Assembly: GCA_028564925.1 (NCBI GenBank)
Contig: CM053032.1
Location: forward strand, 121,353,490 to 121,417,489
Reading direction: 5' to 3'
DNA length: 64,000 nt
From: Lithobates sylvaticus
Lineage: Eukaryota; Chordata; Amphibia; Anura; Ranidae
Shown here: piece by piece, positions 1 through 11,996 of the stretch
How the letters are laid out: every line of letters starts with the position of its first letter
How positions within the stretch are numbered: the first letter of the stretch is position 1
Notes under the pieces: generated by a model
The model's database searches: none
Told to the model about the DNA's origin: nothing
What the model saw: the letters and a program-made list of their open reading frames with translations, nothing else
Position numbers and translations under genes: made by a program

Positions 1-630
1 CTTCTCCCGCTCTTTGGTTTTTCTGCCAGGCTCCTCTGCTATCTTCTTCCAGCTTGTTTACTAGCGTTGGCCCGGTCTTCTCATTCGTTGCTGTCGCCGC
101 CTTGTTCTTTTTATTCTACCTTCTTCTTCTCTTCTTCCGATGTTGACACGACGCTCTCTTCGCCTGTAATGCCAGGGACGCGTTAAGCAGTGACTTATAT
201 AGGTATAAGGGGCGGGGTCACCGAATGATGTCACATGGTGACCCTGCCCCTTATGGTGTAACAGTCTCGGGGGATGCTGGGACTGTGACATCATACGGGG
301 GGGGGGTCACCATGTGAAGACCTACCTTTACTTTGTGTGTGGGCAAGTCCGTTCATTTGAAAAAACAAAAAAACTGCGCTAGACAAAAAACAATTAGAAA
401 GCAGCAAACCACATGTGATAAACAAAAATAAGGTATACAGAAAAAAGGTTGCGCTGTATAAATAAAATAGTGAGTAACAAATATATGTGTACCGTGAGTT
501 TATAAGTGACAATCATTATCACCTATAAGGAATTAATACCAACAGATATTGTGCAATATATGATGAATTGTTGAACAATAAAAAGAAGTCTATTCGGTAC
601 AATATAGTGAATGGGATGAATATAATATAT
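1..630. other. unclassified repeat-like DNA (left flank of the L1)
   Basis: No gene is seen. Bases 190-310 contain short inverted and repeated motifs around GTCACATGGTGACC and a G-run at 298-308. Bases 340-630 are A/T-rich. This sequence is interrupted by the L1 at 649 and resumes at 7478, so it is the target of that insertion. It may belong to the same older repeat as the palindrome at 7579, but I cannot name the family. Confidence 0.35.
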
Positions 631-734
631 GAAAACACCCATAAATGGAGGGGGCGTGAAGACGCACATTACTGAGCTCCGTGCCTTCCCGACAGCGGCA
701 GGCTATTTAAACTCACGGCACACCCGCAAATCTC

Positions 735-1916
735 ATGGCAGCGGCAAGCTCTCACCCCGCTGAGCCCACAGACTTACAGCAAGGCACCATTCAACGTTAC
801 CTGCTGAGAACGGCGCCGCTCGATCCTCGGACCCCAAAAGACAAGATGGCACCCGGCCGCAGCACGGGGAAGACCAAGCCTCCTCCTCCCACTCCAGCAG
901 CAGTGAACCAGAGAGAGGACAGCACCGAGGGACCCCACAATCCCAGAGGAGAGACCTCAGCCTCCTCTGTGCGGTCAGTAACGACATATGACACAGACAC
1001 AGGCGAATCCCAGGCAGGCACACATCATCTGCCAGGGGAGCCCATTAGGTCTGAAGTCACAGCCCTCCTCTCTGCTTTTAGAGCAGATTTTGAGTTATGG
1101 GCAGGCAAAATGGAGGATTCCATGCATGTGGAACTAAACGCCCTGAAACAAAAAGTCACAGCTAATGAGGTAGCAGTGTCAGCCCTGACTAGTACTCAAG
1201 AGGCACGTTTGACAGCACTTGAATCCGCATCCGCGACACACCTCCGTCGCTTGCGCCACCAGCAACTCCGCATAGAGGACAGCGAAAACTGCAGCCGCAG
1301 GAACAACATCTGACTGCAAGGCATACCTGAGGCAACGTCAGGTGCAGACCTGAAACCCACTGTCATAACCGTCCTCAATAAAGTTTTGGGAAGAGAATCC
1401 TCATCACCAATCGAGCTGGACCGTGTTCACAGAGTGGGGGGGCCGGGGGTAGCCCAGGATGGTCGCCCTCGAGATGTTCTTTGCCGGGTCCACTACTACA
1501 CCCTAAAGGAGGAAATAATGCGGAAGGCCTGGAGCCTGGGCCCGGTGGACTTCTTCGGAGCCTCTATCCACCTGTTTCCAGATCTGTCCCGCAATACGCT
1601 GTATATGCGCCGGGTGGTGCGCCCTCTACTTGACCTCATACGGCAAGCTGGGGCTTCCTATACCTGGGGCCACCCCTTCAGCATCAAGGTGACGCGAGGC
1701 GCCAACAGGTTTGTGCTATCAGACCCAGACCAGCTGCCTGAATTCTTTCTCTTCCTTGAGCAAGAACCGGTTGAGGTCCTGAACTGGCTGGATCCCCCAG
1801 ATGACCGATCAAGACAAATGGGTCTTGGCCCATTCCCACAAAGACGTAGACGTCCTAGGTCCAGATCAGTATCCTCCGGCCTTGGAATAAGACAACCTAC
1901 CTCTCCAGAAGATTGA
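735..1916 (+). pseudogene. L1 ORF1 (RNA-binding chaperone, transposase_22-like), one in-frame stop
   Basis: The frame runs 394 codons from the ATG at 735 to the TGA at 1914, interrupted only by TGA at 1311-1313. Both sides of that stop are in the same frame. The residues flanking it (ENCSRRNNI and LQGIPE) match the conserved L1 ORF1p core, where an Arg (CGA) is expected, so the stop looks like CpG decay CGA to TGA. The N-terminal 100 residues are polar and low in complexity. A helical, coiled-coil-like segment follows at residues 105-185, then the RRM-like core and a C-terminal domain (DLSRNTLYMRRVVRPLLDLI, then the YTWGHPFSIKV segment). Known role: trimeric RNA-binding protein that coats LINE RNA in cytoplasmic RNPs. 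Confidence 0.88.
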
Positions 1917-3185
1917 TCCGGAAGATTATGGGAGTTCACAGCCTTATCCCCTCCCTCCACACCAACTTATTCACCGGGTGATCCAACCGGCTTCCACGCA
2001 TTCCTGGCAGGATTGCCCTACCCTCTGATCTCCGCCTGTGACATCTCTCCTGCAACCCATGCCCCCCAGCATATTTGGTCAGGTACTGTTTGACTACCAG
2101 GGGACGGACCTATCAGTTCTCCTCCTGCCCTTTGCCAATACAATTGTCTGGCTGGGGTTCGGGTGAGAACACAGGTGATGGACTCACTTGTTCCACGTTG
2201 TGACAGGCGTCAGGCCACGCCAAAGTGCGCTAGATGTTTTTGCATATGATGTTCCCACATATGATGTTCCACCCGGTTTCATGTTGTCCCACCTCCCAAC
2301 CCCCATGTGGTATATGACTGTGGAGGTGTACTGGGGTGGGTGGACCGACTCGGGGAGGAGGCATGGCCTCCGGTCCTGATAACTCTGCGCCGCAGGTGTT
2401 GCATGCTCTACACCTGTGGCGGGCTTGGGTGCCTCCCCGGGTTGGTCCTCCGTTATCCCTCTCCCCCTTCTATTTTCTCTCGGTAATTTGGAGCCAATAT
2501 AATTTATCTATTGTATGTCCTCCTAGGTTACACGATCGGACTTAAAACTCATGTCAAGTTGAATGCTGTTATTTATTGTTCCTGTGACTGAGGTTATATA
2601 TACTATGTAAATAGTTGAGTAAAAGTATACTTGTAATACCTAAAACACAGGCTCGGTGTGGTGAGACCAAGAGCCAGCTGTCCCCTCATAGATAAGAGAC
2701 CCCGCATCCCCCCTTTTCTGTAATGGTGGGAGCCTACAATGTCTTTCAAGGTCGACTCCTCTCGGAAGTGGCTGCCATATGCCTCGTACACGGGTCAAAT
2801 ACCAGGTGTGCCAAATACACGTTGCCCAATACTGCTATGCTGTCGGGATCACGACTCAGGTCAATCCATCTCGACCTTTCTCCCACAGCAGGTCTGGCAC
2901 AGTTTGTGCCTAGAGCGTGACATTTCACGCAGTGTCTCGCCCTTGCGAACACTTTAGCACCCATAGACGCTTCTTCTTAAGTGTCTTTCCATCTAGAATC
3001 TACTTCCCCCTTTCCTTGCACTTTCCCCCCCCCCCCCCACCTCCTTCTCCCCATTTCAACCCTCTGCTCTACACTCTGTTCTACCGCCCTTCCCCCTATC
3101 AAATTATTACCCTTTTTTTTCCCCTTCATTTTTCTCTCTCACTTTTCTTCCATTTATTTCTTATAGAGCTCTTACGCACTCCAGC
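1917..3185 (+). other. L1 inter-ORF spacer with long pyrimidine tract
   Basis: About 1.27 kb separates ORF1 from ORF2, long for an L1-type element. No open frame with family similarity is seen. Bases 2970-3160 are strongly C/T-rich, with a C-run at 3028-3041 and a T-run at 3113-3120. The tract ends in TTATAG at 3161-3166, 19 nt before the ORF2 ATG at 3186. This resembles a vertebrate 3' splice site. Confidence 0.6.
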
Positions 3186-6100
3186 ATGGCCCACACGGTG
3201 ACTTCTCGCCCGCAATTAAAATTCTGTTCATTTAATGCGAATGGTCTCAACATTGCCTCGAAACGTGGGCAAATCCTTTTGGATTTGCCCATTTCCAATC
3301 TGACTCCACCCCTTCCTGCTCCAACAGATACTACAATAGATGGATCCACAGCACCAACCCGACACAAAAATCCAGGGGAGTATCCATTGCTTTTCATAAG
3401 TCACTCCCTATTGAACTTCTCGATCACATGGCGGACCCCCAGGGAAGATACGTTTTTGTGAAAATTTCCATATGGGGGACAAAATTTACAATAGCCAACA
3501 TATACCTGCCTAATACCCACCAAATTCCATCGGCCCTGCAGTACTTAAGGACATTGGCGGGTTTCAGGGAGGGCAAGCTCATACTCGGAGGAGATTTTAA
3601 CGCTCCTCTAGATCCACTTTTGGATTCCTCGACCTCCCGCTCGTCCATATCTTTTCCTCAGTTGCGGGCTTTGAAACTGGCCATCTACAATATGCATCTT
3701 ATTGATGTTTGGAGGATACTGTATCCTAAATCCCGGAACTACACCCACTACTCACACGTTCACCAATCATACAGTCGCCTTGATTATTTTCTGATCGACC
3801 ATAGCTGTCTAGATTGGTCCCCAGAATGTGAAATTGACCCTATGGTATGGTCCGACCACTCTCCCATATACCTGACATTCTCGATCCCCTCCATTCCAGT
3901 GAGAGAGTGGACATGGCGGCTAAACGACTCGCTACTAACAGATCCAGGGTGTGATGCGCGGATCTCAGAGACCATTTCAAACTTTCTTGCCGATCACGCT
4001 TCTGACGACACTTCACCAACCATTAAATGGGAGGCATTAAAGGCGGTTTTGCTGGGCAGTTTTATCCAAATGGGAGCTCGTCTGAAGAGGGAACGCTAGA
4101 TACCGCAGTACATAAACTTAGGACTCTGGAGACTACCCATAAGCGCTCTCCAACAGTAGAAACGCTTGCAGAGGTCTCTTCCGCCTGCACACAGCTCAGG
4201 GAACTATACGAAGCGTCAGCCCGTACGTTTGCAAACAAACTTGCCTTTCACCAATACCAGTTTAGAGACAAATGTGGTAGATCGTTGGCCCGTACGCTAC
4301 ACACTAAACATTCCAACACCTTTATACCACACATACAGGACAAATCTGGGGAAACTGTTTCCTCGCCTTCTAAAATGGGCCAGATATTCAGGGATTTTTA
4401 CCAATCCCTGTACAACATACCTGCAGCAAGCCCCACCGAATCTCTCTCTACTACGGCGGAAGCCCAGACCTCATATATTTCACAGACTGCATTACCCACT
4501 TTAGATGACGAAACGATAGAGGACCTTGAAGCATCAATCTCGGAGGACGAAGTCGCTTGTGCCATTGCAGCTACCCCATCGGGTAAAAGCCCTGGCCCTG
4601 ACGGCTTTACTCCAAAATTTTACAAACAATTTGCCCCCCTTCTCACCCCCTTCTTAACAAAAGTGTTTAACTCCCTCTCCGAGGGATCAGCACTCACCAC
4701 GCAAACTCTGGAAGCACATATCTCCCTTATCCCAAAGCCGGACAAAGACCCGACTTTATGTGCGAACTACCGACCTATATCATTGATAGGAGTAGATCTG
4801 AAGTTGTTTGCCAAGGTGTTGGCAAATAGAATGCAGCCATTGTTGCCCCGCCTAATACACTTGGACCAGGTTGGCTTTGTAAGTGGACGAGAGGCACGAG
4901 ACAACACCTTGAAAACACTTCTCATCACAGATTATGCCCGCACCCACAATATCCCATTGTGCCTCCTCACAGTCGACGCGGAGAAGGCCTTCGACCGCGT
5001 CGACTGGCAATTCCTCCGCCTATCCTTACAACAGATAGGATTGGGCCACAACATGATCTCCAGAATAATGTCCCTCTATACCTCGCCATCCACTAGAATC
5101 AGACTGAACGGGTCCCTATCCCCAAAGTTTACTATTCATAATGGTCACGTAAGGGTTGCCCCTTATCCCCCCTCCTCTATGTTCTTGTCATGGAACACCT
5201 GGCCATCGCCCTCAGGAACAACCCAGCTATCCATGGTATTAACATAGGTCCTGTCCATACCAAAATTGCTCTCTTTGCGGATGACTTGCTAATGTTCGTG
5301 ACTCATCCGCAAGTATCCCTGCCCTCAATCATACAGGAGTTCCGGAGGTATGGAGAGGTAAGTAACTTCAAAGTTAACCATAGTAAGTCGGAAATCCTCA
5401 ATATATCACTTCCAAAGGAGGCCCTCCAACAACTCTCATCTTCCTTCCCTTTCAAGACAAGCTCCACCTCCATTCGCTACCTTGGAATCAACATCCCGAC
5501 AGACACTTCTCAACTCTTCGTCAGAAACTTTACCCCTCTCCTCCTCAAAACACAAGCAGATCTGACTATGTATGCTTCCAAACGGCTTTCTTGGTTGGGC
5601 AGGGTGAATGCTCTGAAAATGGATGTTCTCCCCCGATTCTTATACCTCTTTCAAACCACCCCTATCTATATTCCCACCTCATTCTTTAAGAAACTCCGTC
5701 AGGTTTTCTCCAAATTTATTTGGAAGGTGGACCGTCCCAGGATACGATATGATACAATGACTCTCCCGAAGGCCCGGGGAGGAGCAGGGGTCCCAGACGC
5801 CTCCGTATACCACAAGGCGGCGGTACTCACACGCATCGTAGATTGGTTCCATCACACATCGTCCAAACTCTGGGTTCAACTGGAGAGTCATCTCAATGGC
5901 ATTGACCTCTGCGCCTTGCCGTGGACACCTATGGCCCAGCGTAAAGACGCTGCTCTCCCCGCTACTCTCACCCGTCAGACACTTCAGGTATGGGACCATC
6001 TAGTCTCAGCTGGTAAAATATCTAAAACTCAGGGCCCAATGACTCCTCTCTTTGGGACCCCGGCTTTTCCTCCAGCCGCAAGCGAGAGGAGATTCGGACC

Positions 6101-7043
6101 CTGGAACAAGGAGAACCACAGACGCCTAGCTCAGGTCCTTCGTGCGGACCCATCTCTAAGAACGAACACACCTCCCCAGACAGCTTCGAGGCACCCAACA
6201 ATGTGGTTGCAGAGAAGCCAAGTTGTGTCCTACATACGTTCCTTTCCTTCCGTATCGGATATCCTAACTGACCCATCTGACTTAGACGAACTGCTGTTAC
6301 AAGCTGATCCGCCGACGCACGTGGTATCCCTACTTTACTCCCTACTACTGAACCTATCTACCCCCGACCTTCCACCTTATACGCAGAAATGGGAAGCAGA
6401 CTTACAACACTCTATTTCACCTACTGATTGGCTAAAGTGCTTCATCCTGACGCATAAGATTTCCCTAGCAACTAAGACCCAAGAAACAGGGTTTAAACTG
6501 TTGACAAGATGGTAGAGATGCCCAGCGACTATACAACGATTCAACCCTTCTTTGCCAGATACTTGCTGGCGATGCCTGTCCTCTAGAGGGACAATGCTCC
6601 ACATCTGGTGGTCTTGCCCTCCCATTAGGAAGCTCTGGGAGAGGATCTTTGACTTGTACTGCAGGCTGATGGCGACCTCAATCAAGCACACACCGGAGAT
6701 AGCCCTCCTATCCATGATCCCAGGACCCCTCAAGTTAATTAAAAAAGACATACTGCATCACTTTCTGGCCGCGGCCAGGACGGTGATCCCCCGCCATTGG
6801 AGAGCAGTGGCTACACCTTCCCTGGGAGAGTGGGCTGTTGAAGTGGATCAGATAAGAGATCTAGAGCGTCTGTTGCGCAAGAAAACGGGAAGGAGGAACA
6901 GTTCTCCCTCACTTGGACCTCATGGTCAATGTTTCGGTACTCCGAAGACTTCACCTTATGGGCTGCTGATGACGCAACCTCATCTACCGAGTAGCCATGC
7001 TGGAGTGATCTTTAACCTCCCCTATCTCTCTTCCTTGATCTAA
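3186..7043 (+). pseudogene. L1 ORF2 (endonuclease/reverse transcriptase), broken
   Basis: The likely start is the ATG at 3186; KFCSFNANGLN marks the beginning of the APE endonuclease. GGDFNAPL (about 3590) and a WSDHSPI motif (about 3850) complete that domain. The reverse transcriptase shows SGKSPGPDGF (about 4580), NYRPISLI (about 4770), DQVGFVSGR (about 4865), DAEKAFDRVDW (about 4975) and FADDLLMF (about 5275), so the catalytic aspartates remain. The C-terminus has a CWRC...HIWWSC knuckle at about 6560-6620. Translation moves between frames in the overlaps at 3428-3461, 4027-4099 and 5190-5247. There is an in-frame stop at 6513-6515. At least three frameshifts and one stop make it inactive. 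Family role: target-primed reverse transcription. Confidence 0.9.
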
Positions 7044-7477
7044 CCCTTTTTTTTCTATCCCTATCTGCACCCCCCCCATACTAAACCAAGCACCCAAGAA
7101 GAGGAATCGAGGTCAAATGCCCAGTATAGATCTGTGAATTTGATGTATACCCTAAGCCAAAGAGGGTTCCCTACAGCATACCATCCCGATTAGGATGGAC
7201 CACAGTTCACCATAGATCAGTGTTTAGCTGGAACAGAACTAGGGGTTGATAGCCGCACAGATGTTGCTAGCCATTCTTCTTGGGGGCAAGATATTATATA
7301 GCGACGCACCACAGTTACATTAGGAATGCGTATGATATGGTGCATACTCCGTTAAGATTTACCTCACTGATGTATGTAAGCTTCTTGTGTACTATATGTT
7401 GTAATGTGATTATTACACCTGTTACCTCTTTTCTCTCCCCAATAAAATAAGATTGAAAAGAAAACACCCATAAATGG

Positions 7478-7578
7478 CTAAACAGCCGATGGATAATTAG
7501 AAAACATAAGTGTCAATATAAACCAAACGATATATATTGGTGTTAAGCTGTCCATCAGTGATCATAAGGGCTACAGGC
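7478..7578. other. right continuation of the L1 target repeat
   Basis: About 100 bp of A/T-rich sequence between the right TSD and the palindrome. It continues the sequence interrupted at 648. No motif is recognised. Confidence 0.4.
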
Positions 7579-8477
7579 ATAAAGTGACATCCGTGCAGTG
7601 GGTGACTCTTTCAAATCACACTGTCATCTGTGATTCAGTGACTTTCCTCTGTGGTCCCACCACCAAATGAAATGCAGGGTTACCAGCTGTAGGTCAAGTA
7701 ATCGCGTGGGGCTACAACCCAGCCAGGGCCTTTTCCTCTACCTCTCTTCTGTACATCAAAACAGAACATCCATATCCTTGTCAGGGGTTTGCTCAATCCG
7801 CAGCTTTGTATCTCGTCAGGAAAACAATTCCCCAAGGCCGGAAAAGAGAAGGAAGAAAAGGCAGACCATGGGTAGGATCCAACTGGTTTATTTTTAAAAA
7901 ATGCCAAAGGCGTGCAGACATCCAGATAAAAACAATGGGATAAATTTCGAATTTCGCGGCCGGCTACAGTAACAAACGCCCGTGCTTGTCCGGGAAGTAG
8001 AACGCGGTGACGTCAGCACGTCGCTCCTCCATATCTCTGACGAAACGCGTTCTACGTCCCGGACAAGCACGGGCGTTTGTTACTGTAGCCGGCCGGCCGT
8101 GAAATTCGAAATTTATCCCATTGTTTTTATCTGGATGTCTGCACGCCTTTGGCGTTTTTTAAAAATAAACCTGTTGGATCCTACCCATGGTCTGCCTTTT
8201 CTTCCTTCTCTTTTCCGGCCTTGGGGAATTGTTTTCCTGACGAGATACAAAGCTGCGGATTGAGCAAACCCCTGACAAGGATATGGATGTTCTGTTTTGA
8301 TGTACAGAAGAGAGGTAGAGGAAAAGGCCCTGGCTGGGTTGTAGCCACACGCGATTACTTGACCTACAGCTGGTAAGCCTGCATTTCATTTGGTGGTGGG
8401 ACCACAGAGGAAAGTCACTGAATCACGGATGACAGTGTGATTTGAAAGAGTCACCCACTGCACGGATGTCACTTTAT
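7579..8477. repeat. 0.9-kb near-perfect palindrome (inverted repeat, arms about 430 bp)
   Basis: The left arm 7579-8006 and right arm 8046-8477 are reverse complements with only a few mismatches. The main length difference is a GGCC-type expansion near 8090. The spacer is about 39 bp and contains a TGACGTCA octamer at 8008-8015. Both arms encode the same 75-residue open frame in mirror image, a by-product of the palindrome. The inner edge of the right arm reads CTGACGAAACGCGTT, resembling the GAAAC half of hammerhead-type motifs found in Penelope-like terminal repeats. A head-to-head pair of such repeats is possible but unproven. The high arm identity implies a recent origin or arm-to-arm conversion. 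Confidence 0.9.
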
Positions 8478-8542
8478 CCTCAATCTATCCTCAGATCCAG
8501 GGGACAAGATCTGGAGACTCTATAAGCTTTGGGTTTCAGATT

Positions 8543-9002
8543 TTAAAGTGGGGTGCCCCTTAAAAAAAAATTAAAAGTCAGCAGCTACAAATACTGCAGC
8601 TGCTGACTTTTAATAATCGGACACTTACCTGTCCCAGGGTCCAGCGATGCAGGGTATCGAAGCCCCGCTCGTTCACCACTCCGCTCAGCGGCGCCGGCAT
8701 TCTTACTGTGGGCACCTGGCTGTGGCTTCACAGCCGGGCACCCACTGCGCATGCGTGAGCGGCGCCACGTGCCGTGATACGCCACGCAGTCATCTGGGAC
8801 CTGTCACGTGTACCAGATGACTGACTGCACCGAGGGGAAGTGATGTCACCAGCCCGGGCACTGAAGGAGGCAGACTACGAGGGACCCCCTAGCAACAGGC
8901 ATTTAGAGGTGAGTTAAAAAAAAATCCATTTATTTTTTTTTTACATTTTTTTAGGAATTTTAGGCTTTTTTTTTTGGGGGGGGGGGGGGGACACAACTTT
9001 AA
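8543..9002. mobile_element. TTAA-flanked MITE (piggyBac/Kolobok-like ends)
   Basis: The element lies between TTAA at 8543-8546 and 8999-9002. The ends AGTGGGGTGCCCC and, reading inward on the other strand, AGTTGTGTCCCCC form a short imperfect TIR. Inside are a 14-bp hairpin around AAAAGTCAGCAGCT (8573-8612), a GC-rich middle and a G-run of about 15 at 8976-8990. There is no coding capacity. Confidence 0.75.
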
Positions 9003-9028
9003 GGTAGCAACTTATATCCCAGACTCAC

Positions 9029-9847
9029 TTCATAAATCAAATACAATACACTTCATGTGAAAAAAGTAAAAAAAAAAAGTGAAATAACTCTATAAACAAA
9101 AATAGGGACAACCATTACATATAAGTCCCTTTCAGGTGTAAAATGTCCTTCTAATGATGAACCGTAGTGGCTGATGTACAGCATAAACAGCAAATGACAA
9201 ATCTTCAGATGAAATACCATGTGATAAAATTGCCTACTCACCGAACGCAGTTGACCCTATTTGCCATATGGCAACAGGAGTCAAATGTAGCTGAGTGGTC
9301 TCTGTGACTGTAGTAGGAAAGAGAGCTGACCATTCCCCACATCCCCCCTCACAATGTCCCAATCCCTAGCAAGATGAACCGGAAGGAAGAAAATGGAGAT
9401 CCTCATAGCATAAAAAGTTCCAATAGATTTATTGTATCTTGCTACAAGGTTACAATACATTAAAAACCTCTTTCTGCCCCATGCAATTGGTGAGAACCCA
9501 TGTGACAGGGTTGGAGTGTGTTCCACTTGGGGACTAGCGTAGAAGCTCTGGGGAATAGTCGTCTCTCTCTCCTATTACGGTCATGGAGACCACTCAGCCT
9601 GATTTGACTCCTTTTGCCATATGGTAAATAGGGTCAACTAGGTCCGGTGAGTAGGCAATTTTATCACATGGTATTTCATCGGAGGATTTGTCATTTGCTG
9701 TTTATCCTGTACATCAGCCACTACGGTTAATCATTACAAGAATGTTTTACACCTGAGAGGACTTATTTTTAGTGGTTGACGCTATTTTTGTTTATAGAGT
9801 TATTTCACTTTTTTTTCACATAAAGTATATTGTATTTGATTTATGAA
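9029..9847. repeat. second long inverted repeat (arms about 300 bp, loop about 210 bp)
   Basis: The left arm 9029-9338 and right arm 9550-9847 are clear but more diverged reverse complements (roughly 85-90% by eye). The shared core includes the CCATATGG-like centre near 9270/9615 and the CAAATACAATA outer end. The loop 9339-9549 has no recognised motif. The sequence differs from the 7579 palindrome, so this is a separate foldback element, and an older one. Confidence 0.85.
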
Positions 9848-10450
9848 ATATTTAATTTACCATATTTAAATTCATGCACGTGCAAAGGGCACTTTATGAA
9901 TAGTGTTTGCGTTTATTAGAGTAGCTAGCGCTGTTTTTCTACAGAGTGACTCCGATGGTTCTCCCTATGTAAGTGGAGTCACCCTAGTGGATCACTATAT
10001 AAGAGAAGAAGATATTTCTATCATACGTAGTCAGGCATCAATCCCAAGAGACCCTCACTCAGGCTGAAGGTGTAGCTGAATGTCTGGAAAACACATATTG
10101 CCACTAACCAAGACCATATTACTTATAATGCATTAAAAACTTCACTTTGAGAAATCTTACTACTTTTTACTAATCTTATGAAAAAAAGTCCTCCTGCAAG
10201 CCTCATGTAGCCCTACTGCCTCCTGCAAGTCTTCTTGCAAGTATTTATAAGCAGATAGACAAAAATGGCAAGTTAATGTCCTATAAGGTCAAAGAACAAT
10301 CTGCCATAAAAACCATTGCCAGAAATTATGGTTCCAGAGGCTAGCCAAGTACCCATCCAAGACTTCTCAATTAGCAAATCTCACACTACTACCAAACCTA
10401 ATATATTTCAAATGTGGATTACCTGGCTCAGAGCTTGCAGAGTTTATTAA
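9848..10450. other. no recognisable feature
   Basis: A/T-rich sequence with no open frame or TIR. The part after 10260 could be a strongly decayed upstream part of the LINE remnant that follows. Confidence 0.4.
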
Positions 10451-11996
10451 ACACTATCAAGCTGTCCTATCTGCCCCCGGCTTCACGAGTGGCAGGCCTG
10501 GATGCCTTTCTGTATTAGCAATAGAGCCCATCATGGCTCTCATCAGCTGAAATTAAAGGGTTATGAGAGTCATTCTTGGAAAAGAAAACATTCTCTATCT
10601 GCAGATGATGCACTACTTTATCTTATACTCAATCCTCACTTTAAGCTACTCTACAAATTTTTGACAATTTTGTAAAACAGGTATCAGAATTTATTGGATC
10701 AAGTCCACACTTTTCCCTTCAGACCACCAGGCCTACCAGCTGGAGACTCACACACCTCTGTAGTGGGTACAACAGTTTAAATATCTGGGCATATTTATAA
10801 CGAACTATCCTGCACAGTATGAGGACCCAACTGTCCAGCAACTCAAGGTTAATGAAAAGAACTGGTTCTTTAAACCTCCTTCGGAGGTTGGTAAAATCAA
10901 CCTTATTAAATAAAATAAAAAAAATTGCTTATGATTTCAGACAAACCACTATTTGGATACCTAACATACTTTTCCCAAAATGGATTGCTTACAGAACATA
11001 CCTTCTTAATATGGGTGAAAAAAAACCTTGAATATCACTTACTAACATGCAATTACCATCAATTAATGCAGACTTAGCACTTCCACATTACTTTTTAATA
11101 ATCAGCATACATCATAGTCACCATTAGATGGTGGGTTACCCTACCTGCAGAAAACCCAGCTGAAGATTTAGCAACCATTTTTGGCACACAGCAGGACTTA
11201 AAAACTGTATTTATAAAAGGTCCACAAGCCTCACCTTACTGTTCCTGAGAAAACAGCTATCTGCACCTCAAAAATGTTAGCAAACAGACCCACCCTTTGA
11301 ATCCTGCCCCCCCTTATTCCCCTCTGGGGGCAATGTTAATCTCCAACATCTAAACATGATCCAAGACACCGACATTTGGGCTAGACTGTCAATAGCAACT
11401 TTGGTCAATTACCCCCATTGGTCTATCTACTCGCCCCTGATACCCTAAAAGCAGAATATTAATTGAATAATTTAATGTTTTGTTTTGATAAATTTGGGTC
11501 AGACATGCTATTAAATCTCAATTTCCCTGGAAACCATGTATGCAAGAAGACTTTATAAAATACACTGTTGCAATCTATACTACCTAAACCACTCTCCTCC
11601 CTGCATGCATAACGTATGCGCTTTCATTCCTCCAAATTGTACACTTTATTCCATAAATGGAAAGTAGACATCCTGGCTCTGAATTGCCTGAAGCAATTTA
11701 CCACTGATGGTGTTAGTTAGAGAAACATTTATCCAACTGAAATTTCTACACCAAATGTATTATACTTAATACTGAACAGAACTAACGTGAATATCCCAGC
11801 TATTTGTAATAAGTGTCAAGCTAAAACTGAATCCTTCCCACCACCTGTCTGGAGTGGTCCTTTGATTCACAGCTACTAGGGCAAAGCTGTGAGTAAGCTC
11901 CACAGCATTCTGAGGCCGCCGCTGGGCCTAGATATAACCTGATATTTCCCCTTGGCTACCATAATGATCTGACTATGCACAGAGATTGAAAATTCT
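10451..11996 (+). pseudogene. old L1-like ORF2 remnant (reverse transcriptase to C-terminus)
   Basis: Broken reading frames retain an L1-type order: a LSVLAIEPIMAL segment (about 10505-10545), an S-ADDALLYL catalytic box (about 10605-10625), a QFKYLGIF segment (about 10770-10795) and a LVKSTLLNKIKK-like stretch (about 10885-10920). All frames are heavily interrupted by stops and shifts. No endonuclease is seen, so the copy is 5'-truncated or eroded. A TTAA element ends it at 11997. This is much older than the L1 at 649. Confidence 0.7.

Larger units (their letters stand above)
631..7477 (+). mobile_element. complete-length L1/Tx1-type LINE with 18-bp TSD (element 649-7459)
   Basis: A non-LTR retrotransposon lies between two perfect copies of GAAAACACCCATAAATGG at 631-648 and 7460-7477. 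The length is about 6.8 kb. The order is a short 86-bp 5' leader starting with a G-rich run, ORF1 (735-1916), a long inter-ORF spacer (1917-3185), ORF2 (3186-7043) and a roughly 400-bp 3' UTR ending in AATAAAATAAGATTGAAAA. An AATAAA signal lies at 7441 and there is no long poly-A. ORF1 matches the L1 nucleic-acid chaperone type. ORF2 has an APE-type endonuclease, a reverse transcriptase and a C-terminal Cys/His knuckle. The perfect TSD suggests a fairly young insertion, but both ORFs are broken, so it is not autonomous now. Confidence 0.93.

Noticed and set aside
733-1023. Minus-strand frames of 74-96 codons over L1 ORF1
   Set aside because: Shadows of ORF1, which has clear family similarity on the + strand.
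7680-8389. Identical 75-residue frames in mirror orientation (MAFFKNKPVGSYPW...)
   Set aside because: Both come from the palindrome arms and show no domain. Mirror duplication explains them.
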